Below are positions 30,674 to 36,224 of a stretch of DNA of 36,665 nt, piece by piece. The stretch comes from Candidatus Nomurabacteria bacterium (GTDB lineage: Bacteria; Patescibacteriota; Minisyncoccia; Phycocordibacterales; UBA9973), in the NCBI GenBank assembly GCA_943356395.1, contig CALRFC010000001.1, positions 1 to 36,665 on the forward strand, written 5' to 3'. The notes below the pieces were generated by a model. It ran no database searches and was not told the DNA's origin. It saw nothing but the letters and a program-made list of their open reading frames with translations. A program made the position numbers and the translations under genes. Numbering within the stretch: position 1 is the stretch's first letter; each line of letters opens with the position of its first letter.

Positions 30674-30680
30674 AAATCTC
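30654..30680 (+). promoter_or_regulatory. Hairpin abutting the rplJ start codon
   Basis: GAGATTT (30654-30660) pairs with AAATCTC (30674-30680); the next base is the A of the rplJ ATG. It could influence rplJ initiation, or be the outer fold of the GIY-YIG insertion's right arm. Confidence 0.45.
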
Positions 30681-31169
30681 ATGATTACAAAAGAAAAGAA
30701 AACTCAATTGATAAAAGATATCGAGGCGATGCTCAAAAGCGCCGCATCAATCGTCTTCGTCAAATTCGACAAGCTCACGGTCAAAGACGCGAATGCGCTT
30801 CGCCGAGGGCTCGACAAGGAGAATGTCGCGTACAAGGTTTCCAAGAAAACGCTCCTGAAGCGCGTGCTCGATACGAAAGGATTCGAGGGTTCTCTGCCGG
30901 ACCTGGAAGGCGAGATCGCGATCGCCGCATCTTCCGACCCGCTCTCCGCGGCGCGCGAAGTGTATGCGTTCCAATCCGCGCACAAGGACAACATCTCGAT
31001 CGTCGGCGGCGTTTTCGACGGGAAGTATCAGGACAAGGCGCAGATGATTTCCATCGCGACGATTCCTCCGCTCCAAACGCTCCGCGGCATGTTCGTGAAT
31101 ATTATAAACTCACCCATTCAGCGATTGGTCATCGGACTCAATGCTGTTGCTGGGAAGAAAAGTGCGTAA
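30681..31169 (+). CDS. rplJ: Large ribosomal subunit protein uL10
   Basis: 162 residues. KKTQLIKDIEAMLKSAASIVFVKFDKLTVKDANALRRGLDKENVAYKVSKKTLLKRVL is the N-terminal rRNA-binding half, and IVGGVFDGKYQDKAQMISIATIPPLQTLRGMFVNIINSPIQRLVIGLNAVA the helix that anchors the bL12 dimers. It forms the base of the ribosomal stalk. rplL follows after an 87-base spacer, as in the conserved rplJL pair; the usual upstream rplK-rplA genes are not here, their place being held by the GIY-YIG gene. Confidence 0.96.
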   Translation: MITKEKKTQLIKDIEAMLKSAASIVFVKFDKLTVKDANALRRGLDKENVAYKVSKKTLLKRVLDTKGFEGSLPDLEGEIAIAASSDPLSAAREVYAFQSAHKDNISIVGGVFDGKYQDKAQMISIATIPPLQTLRGMFVNIINSPIQRLVIGLNAVAGKKSA

Positions 31170-31190
31170 ATTATAAATAATAAACTAGGC

Positions 31191-31251
31191 TTTAGGCACT
31201 AGGCTCTAGCAAAAATGCTAATGCCTAACGCCTAGTAGCCTAGTGCCTAAA
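31191..31251 (+). repeat. Perfect 15-bp inverted repeat in the rplJ-rplL spacer
   Basis: TTTAGGCACTAGGCT (31191-31205) and AGCCTAGTGCCTAAA (31237-31251) are exact complements; the loop also contains CTAGCA/TGCTAA-like words. It ends six bases before the rplL ATG. It belongs to the TAG-word intergenic family and could tune rplL expression, which must exceed rplJ fourfold. Confidence 0.85.
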
Positions 31252-31256
31252 ATATT

Positions 31257-31649
31257 ATGGAAGAAAATAAAAATGTGGAAGTTCCTGCGAAGTTCAAGGA
31301 CATCGTTTCGAAGATCGAAGAAATGTCCGTGCTTGATCTTCATGAGCTCGTGAAAGTGTTTGAAGAAAAATTCGGCGTTTCGGCCGCAGCCGTTGCCGGT
31401 CCGGCCGCCGCAGCCGCGGGCCCTGCCGCTGAAGAAAAAGACAGCTACACGGTCGTCCTTTCTGCCGCAGGCGAACAAAAAATCGCCGTGATGAAGGCAG
31501 TCAAGGAAGCTCTCGGACTCGGACTCAAGGAAGCAAAAGATCTCGTCGATGGCGCGCCGGCAACCCTCAAAGAGGGAATGAAGAAAGCCGAAGCGGAAGA
31601 ACTCAAGAAAAAGATAGAGGAAGCGGGAGGGAAAGTTGAGCTTAAATAG
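31257..31649 (+). CDS. rplL: Large ribosomal subunit protein bL12 (L7/L12)
   Basis: 130 residues. N-terminal dimerisation helices (FKDIVSKIEEMSVLDLHELVKVFEEKFGVSAA), an Ala/Gly/Pro hinge (VAGPAAAAAGPAAEEK), and the C-terminal factor-binding domain (YTVVLSAAGEQKIAVMKAVKEALGLGLKEAKDLVDGAPATLKEGMKKAEAEELKKKIEEAGGKVELK). It recruits and activates translation GTPases. Its last codons (AAGTTGAGCTTAA) form one arm of a hairpin and are repeated 304 bases downstream. Confidence 0.97.
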   Translation: MEENKNVEVPAKFKDIVSKIEEMSVLDLHELVKVFEEKFGVSAAAVAGPAAAAAGPAAEEKDSYTVVLSAAGEQKIAVMKAVKEALGLGLKEAKDLVDGAPATLKEGMKKAEAEELKKKIEEAGGKVELK

Positions 31650-31949
31650 CTCAACTTTCGGCCGGAGGCTGTCGAGCCGAGGCGTGGTCAGGCAAAATTC
31701 TAGCAAGAATTTATGCGTGACAAGTCGACTTAAAATAACAAAGTTATTTTAAGGGACTTTACGGCCGGAACGCCCGAAGGCCGCGCACAGCAGTGCGCGG
31801 AAGTGAGGCGGGTGAGACGCGAATACTTGGAGCGTCGCAAGACCTTGAGCGTTTTGTACTCAAAATGCGAAAGGTGTACAGTTCCTGTAAGGAACGCATG
31901 GCTCTGCGAGCGACGGCGAGTAGAGAACATGTGGCCAAGTTGAGCTTAA
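31633..31949 (+). ncRNA. Candidate structured RNA/element after rplL, ~300 bp
   Basis: AGCTCAACTT at 31649-31658 can pair with AAGTTGAGCT at 31633-31642 (end of rplL) or with the second copy at 31937-31946; with the latter, GGCC/GGCC extends the closing stem. Inside are at least six hairpins: GTCA-GCA-AAATTCT with its partner (about 31688-31722), AAGTC..TTAAAATAAC with GTTATTTTAA..GACTT (about 31723-31761), CGGCC/GGCCG, CCGCGCAC/GTGCGCGG, GCGTTTTG/CAAAATGC and GTTCC/GGAAC. Signatures of RNase P, tmRNA, SRP and 6S RNA were not found. No ORF is convincing. It could be an RNA or a DNA-level mobile palindrome cluster. Confidence 0.55.
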
Positions 31950-31970
31950 GTAAATTAGAGATTCAAAACA

Positions 31971-32000
31971 AAAAATCCCTGAAAATTTCGGGGGTTTTTT
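31971..32000. terminator. Terminator after the structured element
   Basis: AAAAAATCCC...GGGGGTTTTTT with an inner GAA/TTC forms a long stem (two G-U pairs) with flanking A and T runs, able to act in either direction. Confidence 0.85.
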
Positions 32001-32047
32001 GTACCCAAAAATGCCAAATGGCAAGACTTGCATTTTTTTCTATACGC

Positions 32048-32095
32048 TACCCGCCCGAACGACTGAATGATTGACACTGTTCAGTCGGGCGGGTA
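32048..32095. repeat. GC-rich hairpin element flanked by 10-bp direct repeats
   Basis: TACCCGCCCG and ACTGAA (32048-32067) pair with TTCAGT and CGGGCGGGTA (32080-32095). The direct repeat CTATACGCTA occurs at 32040-32049 and 32098-32107, bracketing the hairpin like a target-site duplication. The right copy runs into the -10 box of the next gene. Confidence 0.6.
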
Positions 32096-32105
32096 AGCTA
32101 TACGC

Positions 32106-32111
32106 TATAAC
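32106..32111 (+). promoter_or_regulatory. -10 box of the winged-helix/nucleotidyltransferase gene (leaderless)
   Basis: TATAAC is followed by CTCACCC and then ATG at 32119, seven bases downstream. Confidence 0.45.
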
Positions 32112-32118
32112 CTCACCC

Positions 32119-32760
32119 ATGGAAACTCTCGGAAAACTCTTCAATTCGACCGCTCGCGTGAAAATCATGCGTCTTTTCCTCTTGAATCCGAACACAGTTT
32201 TCAACACAAAAAGCATTTCATCGAGGAGCAAAGTCGCCATGGGGACGCTCCGCAAAGAGCTCTCGTTGCTCATTTCCGCAAAATTCATCAAGCGCAAGGC
32301 GCTCTCGAAGAAAAATCCGCCGGCCAAGCGGCGTTCCGGAAAAAAGAAAAAAGCGGCTTCTTCGGGCGCGGGTTTCGTCTTGGATCAGAATTTCAGCTAC
32401 GGCGATTCTCTGCGCGAGCTTTTGATCGATGCGGCTTTCATCAAGCATGAGACGCTCGCCAAGAATTTCAAGAAAGCCGGACGCGTGAAGCTCCTCATCG
32501 TCGCCGGCGTCTTCACGCACGATCCGGAGAGCCGGCTCGATCTTCTCGTCGTCGGCGACAATCTGAAGCGCCGTGCGGTCGACAGCTACATCAAGAATCT
32601 CGAAGCTGAGATCGGCAAGGAGCTCTCGTACGCGATGTTTGAGACTTCCGATTTCCTCTACCGCCGTGACATGTACGACAAGCTGGTCTGCGATGTGCTC
32701 GATTTTCCGCATGAGAAAGTGATCAATGCCGTTGGAGTGGCGAATAAGGTGAGGGAGTAG
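32119..32760 (+). CDS. Winged-helix protein with a nucleotidyltransferase-like domain
   Basis: 213 residues from ATG 32119; the 16 codons upstream in frame cross the hairpin repeat. Residues 1-60 form a winged helix (GKLFNSTARVKIMRLFLLNPNTVFNTKSISSRSKVAMGTLRKELSLLISAKFIKRK), followed by a lysine-rich linker. Residues ~100-200 look like a minimal nucleotidyltransferase fold: KLLIVAGVFTHDPESRLDLLVVGD (129-147) corresponds to the G-x-F...S-x-x-D-L/V pattern, though the expected second acidic residue before DLLVV is Arg-Leu-Asp rather than DxD. This winged-helix plus NTase-like layout occurs in putative transcriptional regulators. Function unknown. Confidence 0.8.
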   Translation: METLGKLFNSTARVKIMRLFLLNPNTVFNTKSISSRSKVAMGTLRKELSLLISAKFIKRKALSKKNPPAKRRSGKKKKAASSGAGFVLDQNFSYGDSLRELLIDAAFIKHETLAKNFKKAGRVKLLIVAGVFTHDPESRLDLLVVGDNLKRRAVDSYIKNLEAEIGKELSYAMFETSDFLYRRDMYDKLVCDVLDFPHEKVINAVGVANKVRE

Positions 32761-32763
32761 GAC

Positions 32764-32836
32764 AGAAAGTAGAAAATAGTTAGTAGTAAATAGGAATTTT
32801 GGAGTTTTTTGCATTCTTTACTATTTTCTACTTTCT
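32764..32836. repeat. Intergenic quasi-palindrome with perfect 17-bp arms (TAG-word family)
   Basis: AGAAAGTAGAAAATAGT (32764-32780) is the exact reverse complement of 32820-32836; the loop and right flank contain further TAGTAGTAAATA and CAACTACTTACTA words. It begins four bases after the preceding stop codon and probably serves as its transcript end. Confidence 0.85.
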
Positions 32837-32897
32837 ACCAACTACTTACTATATTTATGGCTTTTCCACACCCGTCCCTTTCCACTCCCGAAAACTG

Positions 32898-33000
32898 GTA
32901 TAATGGTTTCAGACTATGGTTGGCTGTTTCGGCGGCCAAACTGTCACAATTATCAGTAATCGTAAGCCGTTTCGAAACGGCACTGCCCGTTTTAAGGGCA
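32898..33000 (+). promoter_or_regulatory. -10 box and two-hairpin leader of the CmpX-like gene
   Basis: TATAAT near 32898-32903 is followed by a ~100-base leader with a 16-base perfect palindrome GCCGTTTCGAAACGGC (32966-32981) and the hairpin TGCCC/GGGCA (32984-33000), ending 11 bases before the ATG. The arrangement could be regulatory; no known riboswitch is recognised. Confidence 0.4.
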
Positions 33001-33011
33001 CATTTCATACT

Positions 33012-33692
33012 ATGTTATTACAAACATGGGGAGAAGTTCTTGGCGCATCACTCCAGAATCTTTGGTGGGGTTTCGTCAGTTTTGTCCCGAATCTCATCGT
33101 TGCGGTCGTTATTTTTATCATCGGATGGGTCATCGCTTCGGTGATCGGTCGCGTCATCGATCAGGCAATCACGGCGCTTAAGATCGACTCGCTCTTCAAG
33201 AGCGCGGGCGCAGACAAGATGTTTGAAAAGGCGGGATTCCATTTTTCCGTCGGAGGATTCTTGGGCGGACTCGTAAAGTGGTTTGTCATCGTCGTTTTCC
33301 TGATGACAGCGCTTGAAATCGTAGGGCTTACGCAAGTCAACAGCTTCCTTCGCGAAGTCGTTCTCTCGTATCTCCCGCAGGTCGTTATAGCTTCTCTCGT
33401 CCTTATCGTCGCAACAGTCATTTCTGATGCGATGAGAAAGATCGTCGAAGGTTCGGCTCGTGCGGCAAATGTCCACTCGGCAAAGCTTCTCGGCACGATC
33501 GTGAAGTATGCGATCTGGATCTTCGCTTTGATCATTGCGCTCTCCGAGCTCGGCATCGCGTCTCAATTCATGCAAATCCTCTTTACCGGCATCATTGCGA
33601 TGCTCGCGATCGCGGGCGGTCTCGCCTTCGGTTTGGGCGGAAAGGATGCGGCAGCGAAGTGCATCGAAAAGGTTCGTTCAGAGACGCACTAG
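33012..33692 (+). CDS. Mechanosensitive-channel-family conserved TM-helix protein (CmpX-like)
   Basis: 226 residues from ATG 33012, with four to five membrane helices. LQTWGEVLGASLQNLWWGFVSFVPNLIVAVVIFIIGWVIASVIGRVIDQAI is the first conserved TM-helix repeat (PF05552 type), and VKYAIWIFALIIALSELGIASQFMQILFTGIIAMLAIAGGLAFGLGGKDAA the second, ending in the FGLGGKDAA signature. The MscS beta domain is absent, as in CmpX-type membrane proteins. A role in osmotic or membrane-tension response is inferred from family relatives. An in-frame extension upstream to 32916 passes through the leader hairpins and was not used. Confidence 0.85.
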   Translation: MLLQTWGEVLGASLQNLWWGFVSFVPNLIVAVVIFIIGWVIASVIGRVIDQAITALKIDSLFKSAGADKMFEKAGFHFSVGGFLGGLVKWFVIVVFLMTALEIVGLTQVNSFLREVVLSYLPQVVIASLVLIVATVISDAMRKIVEGSARAANVHSAKLLGTIVKYAIWIFALIIALSELGIASQFMQILFTGIIAMLAIAGGLAFGLGGKDAAAKCIEKVRSETH

Positions 33693-33747
33693 AGATTAGA
33701 GAAAAGTAGCTAGTAGCTAGTAGCTAGGGACTAGAAAATTCAAATAC

Positions 33748-33792
33748 AATACAAAAGGAACGCGGCGTACGCCGCGCTCCTTTTGTATTTTC
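33748..33792. terminator. Strong terminator after the CmpX-like gene
   Basis: AATACAAAAGGA and CGCGGC pair with GCCGCG and TCCTTTTGTATT around GTAC, with a single A-C mismatch, and TTTT follows. TAGCTAG tandem words (33707-33728) precede it. Confidence 0.85.
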
Positions 33793-33809
33793 CTAGAACC
33801 TAAAAACTA

Positions 33810-33841
33810 CCCGCCCGAACGTACCGTTCGGTACAGGCGGC
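33810..33841. repeat. GC-rich palindromic element (CCCGCCCGAAC family)
   Basis: CCGAACG-TAC-CGTTCGG (33815-33831) lies between CCGCC (33811-33815) and GGCGG (33836-33840). The leading CCCGCCCGAAC word is shared with the hairpin at 32048. Confidence 0.6.
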
Positions 33842-33911
33842 GAACCAAGAACCTGAATTCCCGTTTGACATTCAAGCATATATTATGGTAATTTAATGAA
33901 AATTCTTAACA

Positions 33912-34763
33912 ATGATATACACGAACAAATCAGTCAGCATCGGCGTCGATTCGATCGGGGGGAACATAACATCCTTTCAAGTCGACGGCGACCACATCTT
34001 TTTCCCACAGCAAGCGCTCAAAGAGAACAACGAACTCAAAATCCGCGGCGGAAGCCACATCTGCTTCCCGAATTTCGGAAGTCAGAAAAATCCCCAAGAT
34101 TTTAAAGTTCAAAAGCACGGTTTTTTAAGAGAAAGACCAGTGCAGATTTCTTACGGATCTTCGATGTACGCAGCTTATGTGAAGGACAATTTCTGTCGCA
34201 TAGACGGAATGGATACGGACGAAAGTTACAAATTCATCTTGTCTCACTATGAGTACAATGCAAATGAAAGAGATTTTCCTAAGTTTTTCCCTTTTTCTTT
34301 CTCACTTGACAGCACACTCTTCTTTCTTGAGAAAGGATTCGCGCAAGTTATCAAAATCTCACATTCGGGAAACAAAGATGTTGCGCGAAAATCAATTCCT
34401 ATCAATCCGGCATTTCATCCGTACATAAATACGCGGATGTCGCGGGTGGCGATAGATGGTTTGGAAAAAGAGAGAATCGGTTTCTGGAATGATTCGTCTG
34501 TGGACGGGTTGTCATACCCGATGGCGTCGCCGATCACGATTATCCGCGAAAAGATGGATCGGAAAATAAAAATGCAATTCGGCGGGCTCTTCGCGGAAGT
34601 TCCGGATGCGAGAATCGTGCTGTGGAGGAATTACAATAATTCTCCGTATTTCTGCATCGAACCGGTTGCCGGCAATTCACACAAATTCGGAACCGAATAC
34701 GGACATTTTCTTCGTCCGGATCAGGACTCCGTTTGTGCGTGGATGAAGGTCGAAGTAGAGTAA
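33912..34763 (+). CDS. Aldose 1-epimerase/mutarotase-family protein
   Basis: 283 residues with the galactose-mutarotase beta-sandwich motifs: IGGNITSFQVDGDHIFFP, RGGSHICFPNFG, VQKHGFLRE (the HGxxR catalytic-histidine region), NPAFHPYIN (second histidine), and YFCIEPVAGNSHKFG (CxEP, catalytic glutamate). It resembles YeaD-like hexose-6-phosphate mutarotases. It probably interconverts sugar anomers. ATG 33912 is chosen because it gives the family N-terminus; an ATG at 33896 is in another frame. TTGACA at 33864-33869 may be its -35. Confidence 0.85.
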   Translation: MIYTNKSVSIGVDSIGGNITSFQVDGDHIFFPQQALKENNELKIRGGSHICFPNFGSQKNPQDFKVQKHGFLRERPVQISYGSSMYAAYVKDNFCRIDGMDTDESYKFILSHYEYNANERDFPKFFPFSFSLDSTLFFLEKGFAQVIKISHSGNKDVARKSIPINPAFHPYINTRMSRVAIDGLEKERIGFWNDSSVDGLSYPMASPITIIREKMDRKIKMQFGGLFAEVPDARIVLWRNYNNSPYFCIEPVAGNSHKFGTEYGHFLRPDQDSVCAWMKVEVE

Positions 34764-34777
34764 TGAAATTGAATTTT

Positions 34778-34803
34778 AAAACCCCGCTAGTCGGGGTTTT
34801 TCT
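34778..34803 (+). terminator. Terminator after the aldose-epimerase-like gene
   Basis: AAAACCCCG, loop CTAGT, CGGGGTTTT, then more T. A classic intrinsic terminator 15 bases after the stop codon. Confidence 0.92.
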
Positions 34804-34890
34804 TTTGCATTTTCTGGTATTTTTCCCAGCCCCTAGAAACTAGAACCTAGAACCTGTCTCCCTACAAAAGATATCCCCATCGCCCGAATT

Positions 34891-34929
34891 CCCCGCGGGG
34901 TTGACTTCCAAATTGGCATCCTATATACT
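34891..34929 (+). promoter_or_regulatory. Strong promoter with an adjoining palindrome
   Basis: TTGACT (34901-34906), 17 bases, TATACT (34924-34929). The 10-base palindrome CCCCGCGGGG (34891-34900) abuts the -35 and could be an operator. It is the best promoter before the 23S gene, but a terminator follows within 90 bases. Confidence 0.65.
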
Positions 34930-34941
34930 CTCCCTGCCGAT

Positions 34942-34977
34942 ATGAATACTAACAAAACACCCAAGCGGAATAGATAA
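34942..34977 (+). CDS. 11-residue micro-ORF in a short terminated transcript
   Basis: ATG at 34942, about six bases after the expected transcription start, encodes MNTNKTPKRNR and stops at TAA. AAAACACC inside it can pair with GGTGTTTT at 34987-34994. Then comes a terminator at 35000-35020. It may be a leader peptide or merely part of a small RNA; translation is not proven. Confidence 0.3.
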   Translation: MNTNKTPKRNR

Positions 34978-34999
34978 ACGCCACCTGGTGTTTTACTCT

Positions 35000-35020
35000 C
35001 CGCCCAAAAGGCGGTTTTTT
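35000..35020 (+). terminator. Terminator of the short transcript upstream of 23S
   Basis: CCGCC, loop CAAAA, GGCGG and six T form a textbook terminator 71 bases after the -10 box. Confidence 0.85.
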
Positions 35021-35022
35021 AG

Positions 35023-35146
35023 TTAGAAAAACATAGACAGCGCATTTCTTTGTTGCTTCGCTCGTTTGCTCCCGCAATGTACAGTCGTACATTTTGGTCG
35101 CAAGCCTCGCTCGCGCCTCGAACTGCACCTGCCTCTGTTTTTCTAA
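35023..35146. repeat. Structured element with 11-bp closing arms
   Basis: TTAGAAAAACA (35023-35033) is the exact reverse complement of TGTTTTTCTAA (35136-35146). Inside are AATGTAC/GTACATT with loop AGTC and, on the reverse strand, GCGAGCGAGGC and ACGAGCGAAGC words similar to those in the elements at 15545 and 31649. Confidence 0.55.
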
Positions 35147-35407
35147 GAATACGACTGCACGACTGACCATTGATAACCAAATACGCTCCACCTTTGTTTA
35201 GACATGGGGTCTTTTCGGAGGATGGAGTGGCAGGAAAAATCGTCGTGCTTCACACGAATGACTAATACTCAATGACTAATATCTAAGTAGATGCGGAATT
35301 CCGCATTTCATTAGAAATTAGAAATTAGAACTTAGAAATTTCGCACGGAGTGCGACAAACGTATGTTGCAATCAGTAGTAGGCAGCGGTGTCGAAATGAT
35401 TGTAAAT

Positions 35408-35438
35408 CCCGCGCATCACACAGTGTGTGATGCGCGGG
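35408..35438. repeat. Perfect 14-bp palindrome upstream of the 23S gene
   Basis: CCCGCGCATCACAC and GTGTGATGCGCGGG around AGT. Its core GCATCACACAGTGTGTGATG recurs in the H25 insertion of the 23S gene. Confidence 0.9.
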
Positions 35439-35608
35439 TGGTGATTCTTACATTTCCTAATAGGAAATGTAAGAGCATATGGTGGATGCCTTGGTTTTGT
35501 ATGGCGATGAAGGACGTGGTATGGCTGCGATAAGCTTCGGGGAGGTGCCTAGCAACCGTTAATCCGAAGATGTCCGAATGGGGAAACCTCATTGCGTAAA
35601 CCGCAATG

Positions 35609-35670
35609 GCGTGCTTTGCACACAGTGTTTAAATATTTAAATATTTAAATATTGCGCGCAGAGCGCGCGC
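35609..35670 (+). repeat. Palindromic insertion in 23S, helix 10 region
   Basis: After CATTGCG/CGCAATG (helix 9-like) the sequence GTGCTTTGCAC, three ATATTTAAAT-type words and GCGCGC-AGA-GCGCGC replace the roughly 25-base E. coli helix 10. Conserved 23S sequence resumes at CCCGGGGAAGT. Confidence 0.75.
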
Positions 35671-35764
35671 TCACCCGGGGAAGTAAAACATTTCAGTACC
35701 CGGAGGAAAAGAAAACAATTGTTATTCTCCTAGTAGCGGCGAGCGAAAAGGGAAGAGCCCAAAC

Positions 35765-35836
35765 TGCGCATCACATTGCATGTGATGCTGATATTTAAAT
35801 ATTTAAATATCAGCATCGCGCGTAGCGTGATGCGCA
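35765..35836 (+). repeat. Palindromic insertion in 23S, H16-H18 region
   Basis: Outer arms TGCGCATCAC and GTGATGCGCA are perfect complements (35765-35774, 35827-35836). A perfect 34-base palindrome with GATGCTG/CAGCATC ends and an ATATTTAAAT centre lies at 35784-35817. It replaces a short hairpin that follows GAGCCCAAA. Confidence 0.85.
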
Positions 35837-36141
35837 GGGTTGTAAGGTGACGATGTAGATTTATCTAGAAGAGTTACAAAATATTTTGTTAGCGGAAGGC
35901 GCTGGAAAGCGCCGCCATAGAGGGTGATGGCCCCGTACGCGAAAATAAAATATCTCTTTGGTCGTCATTCTTGAGTACTTCGAGACACGAATAGCTCGGA
36001 GGAATCCACCGGAACTAACCGGTAAGGCTAAATACATACAAAAACCGATAGTGAACTAGTACCGCGAGGGAAAGGTGAAAAGAACCCCGATAAGGGGAGT
36101 GAAATAGATCTGAAACCATATGCTTACAAAGAGTCGGAGCG

Positions 36142-36224
36142 GACGCATCACACAGTGTGTGATGCGATATTTCAATATTTAAATATTTAAATATCAGCAT
36201 CGCGCTTTGCGCGATGCGCCCGTC
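36142..36224 (+). repeat. Palindromic insertion in 23S, helix 25
   Basis: GCATCACAC/GTGTGATGC with AGT loop, an ATATTTAAATATTT-type core, and GCATCGCGC-TTT-GCGCGATGC follow one another between GTCGGAGCGGAC and CCGTCACGGCGTGCC, the two sides of helix 25. Confidence 0.85.

Larger units (their letters stand above)
34804..35461. other. Spacer before the 23S gene: no 16S rRNA, no tRNA
   Basis: It contains TAG-word repeats (34833-34858 and 35265-35340), a palindrome CCCCGCGGGG touching a strong promoter (34891-34929), a micro-ORF and terminator, a structured element (35023-35146), the palindrome ATGCGGAATTCCGCAT (35292-35307), CGCAC/GTGCG (35342-35354), and hairpins just before 23S. No protein gene is convincing. 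Confidence 0.65.

Noticed and set aside
31649..31946. RNase P RNA, tmRNA, 6S or SRP RNA
   Set aside because: Key consensus strings (for example GAGGAAAGTCC for RNase P, the tRNA-like ends and tag reading frame of tmRNA, the GGAAGGAAGCA-type SRP loop) are absent.
31793..32074. Forward ORF of 93 residues within and after the post-rplL element
   Set aside because: It runs through hairpins and a terminator, has no family features and no promoter; treated as chance ORF in a structured region.
34949..35191. Reverse ORF of 80 residues upstream of 23S
   Set aside because: It crosses a terminator and a structured element and has a composition typical of antisense to hairpins.
35601..36224. Group I introns with homing endonucleases in the 23S gene
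   Set aside because: The insertions are 60-85 bases, palindromic and without ORFs or intron core motifs; they lie in variable helices, not in conserved intron sites.
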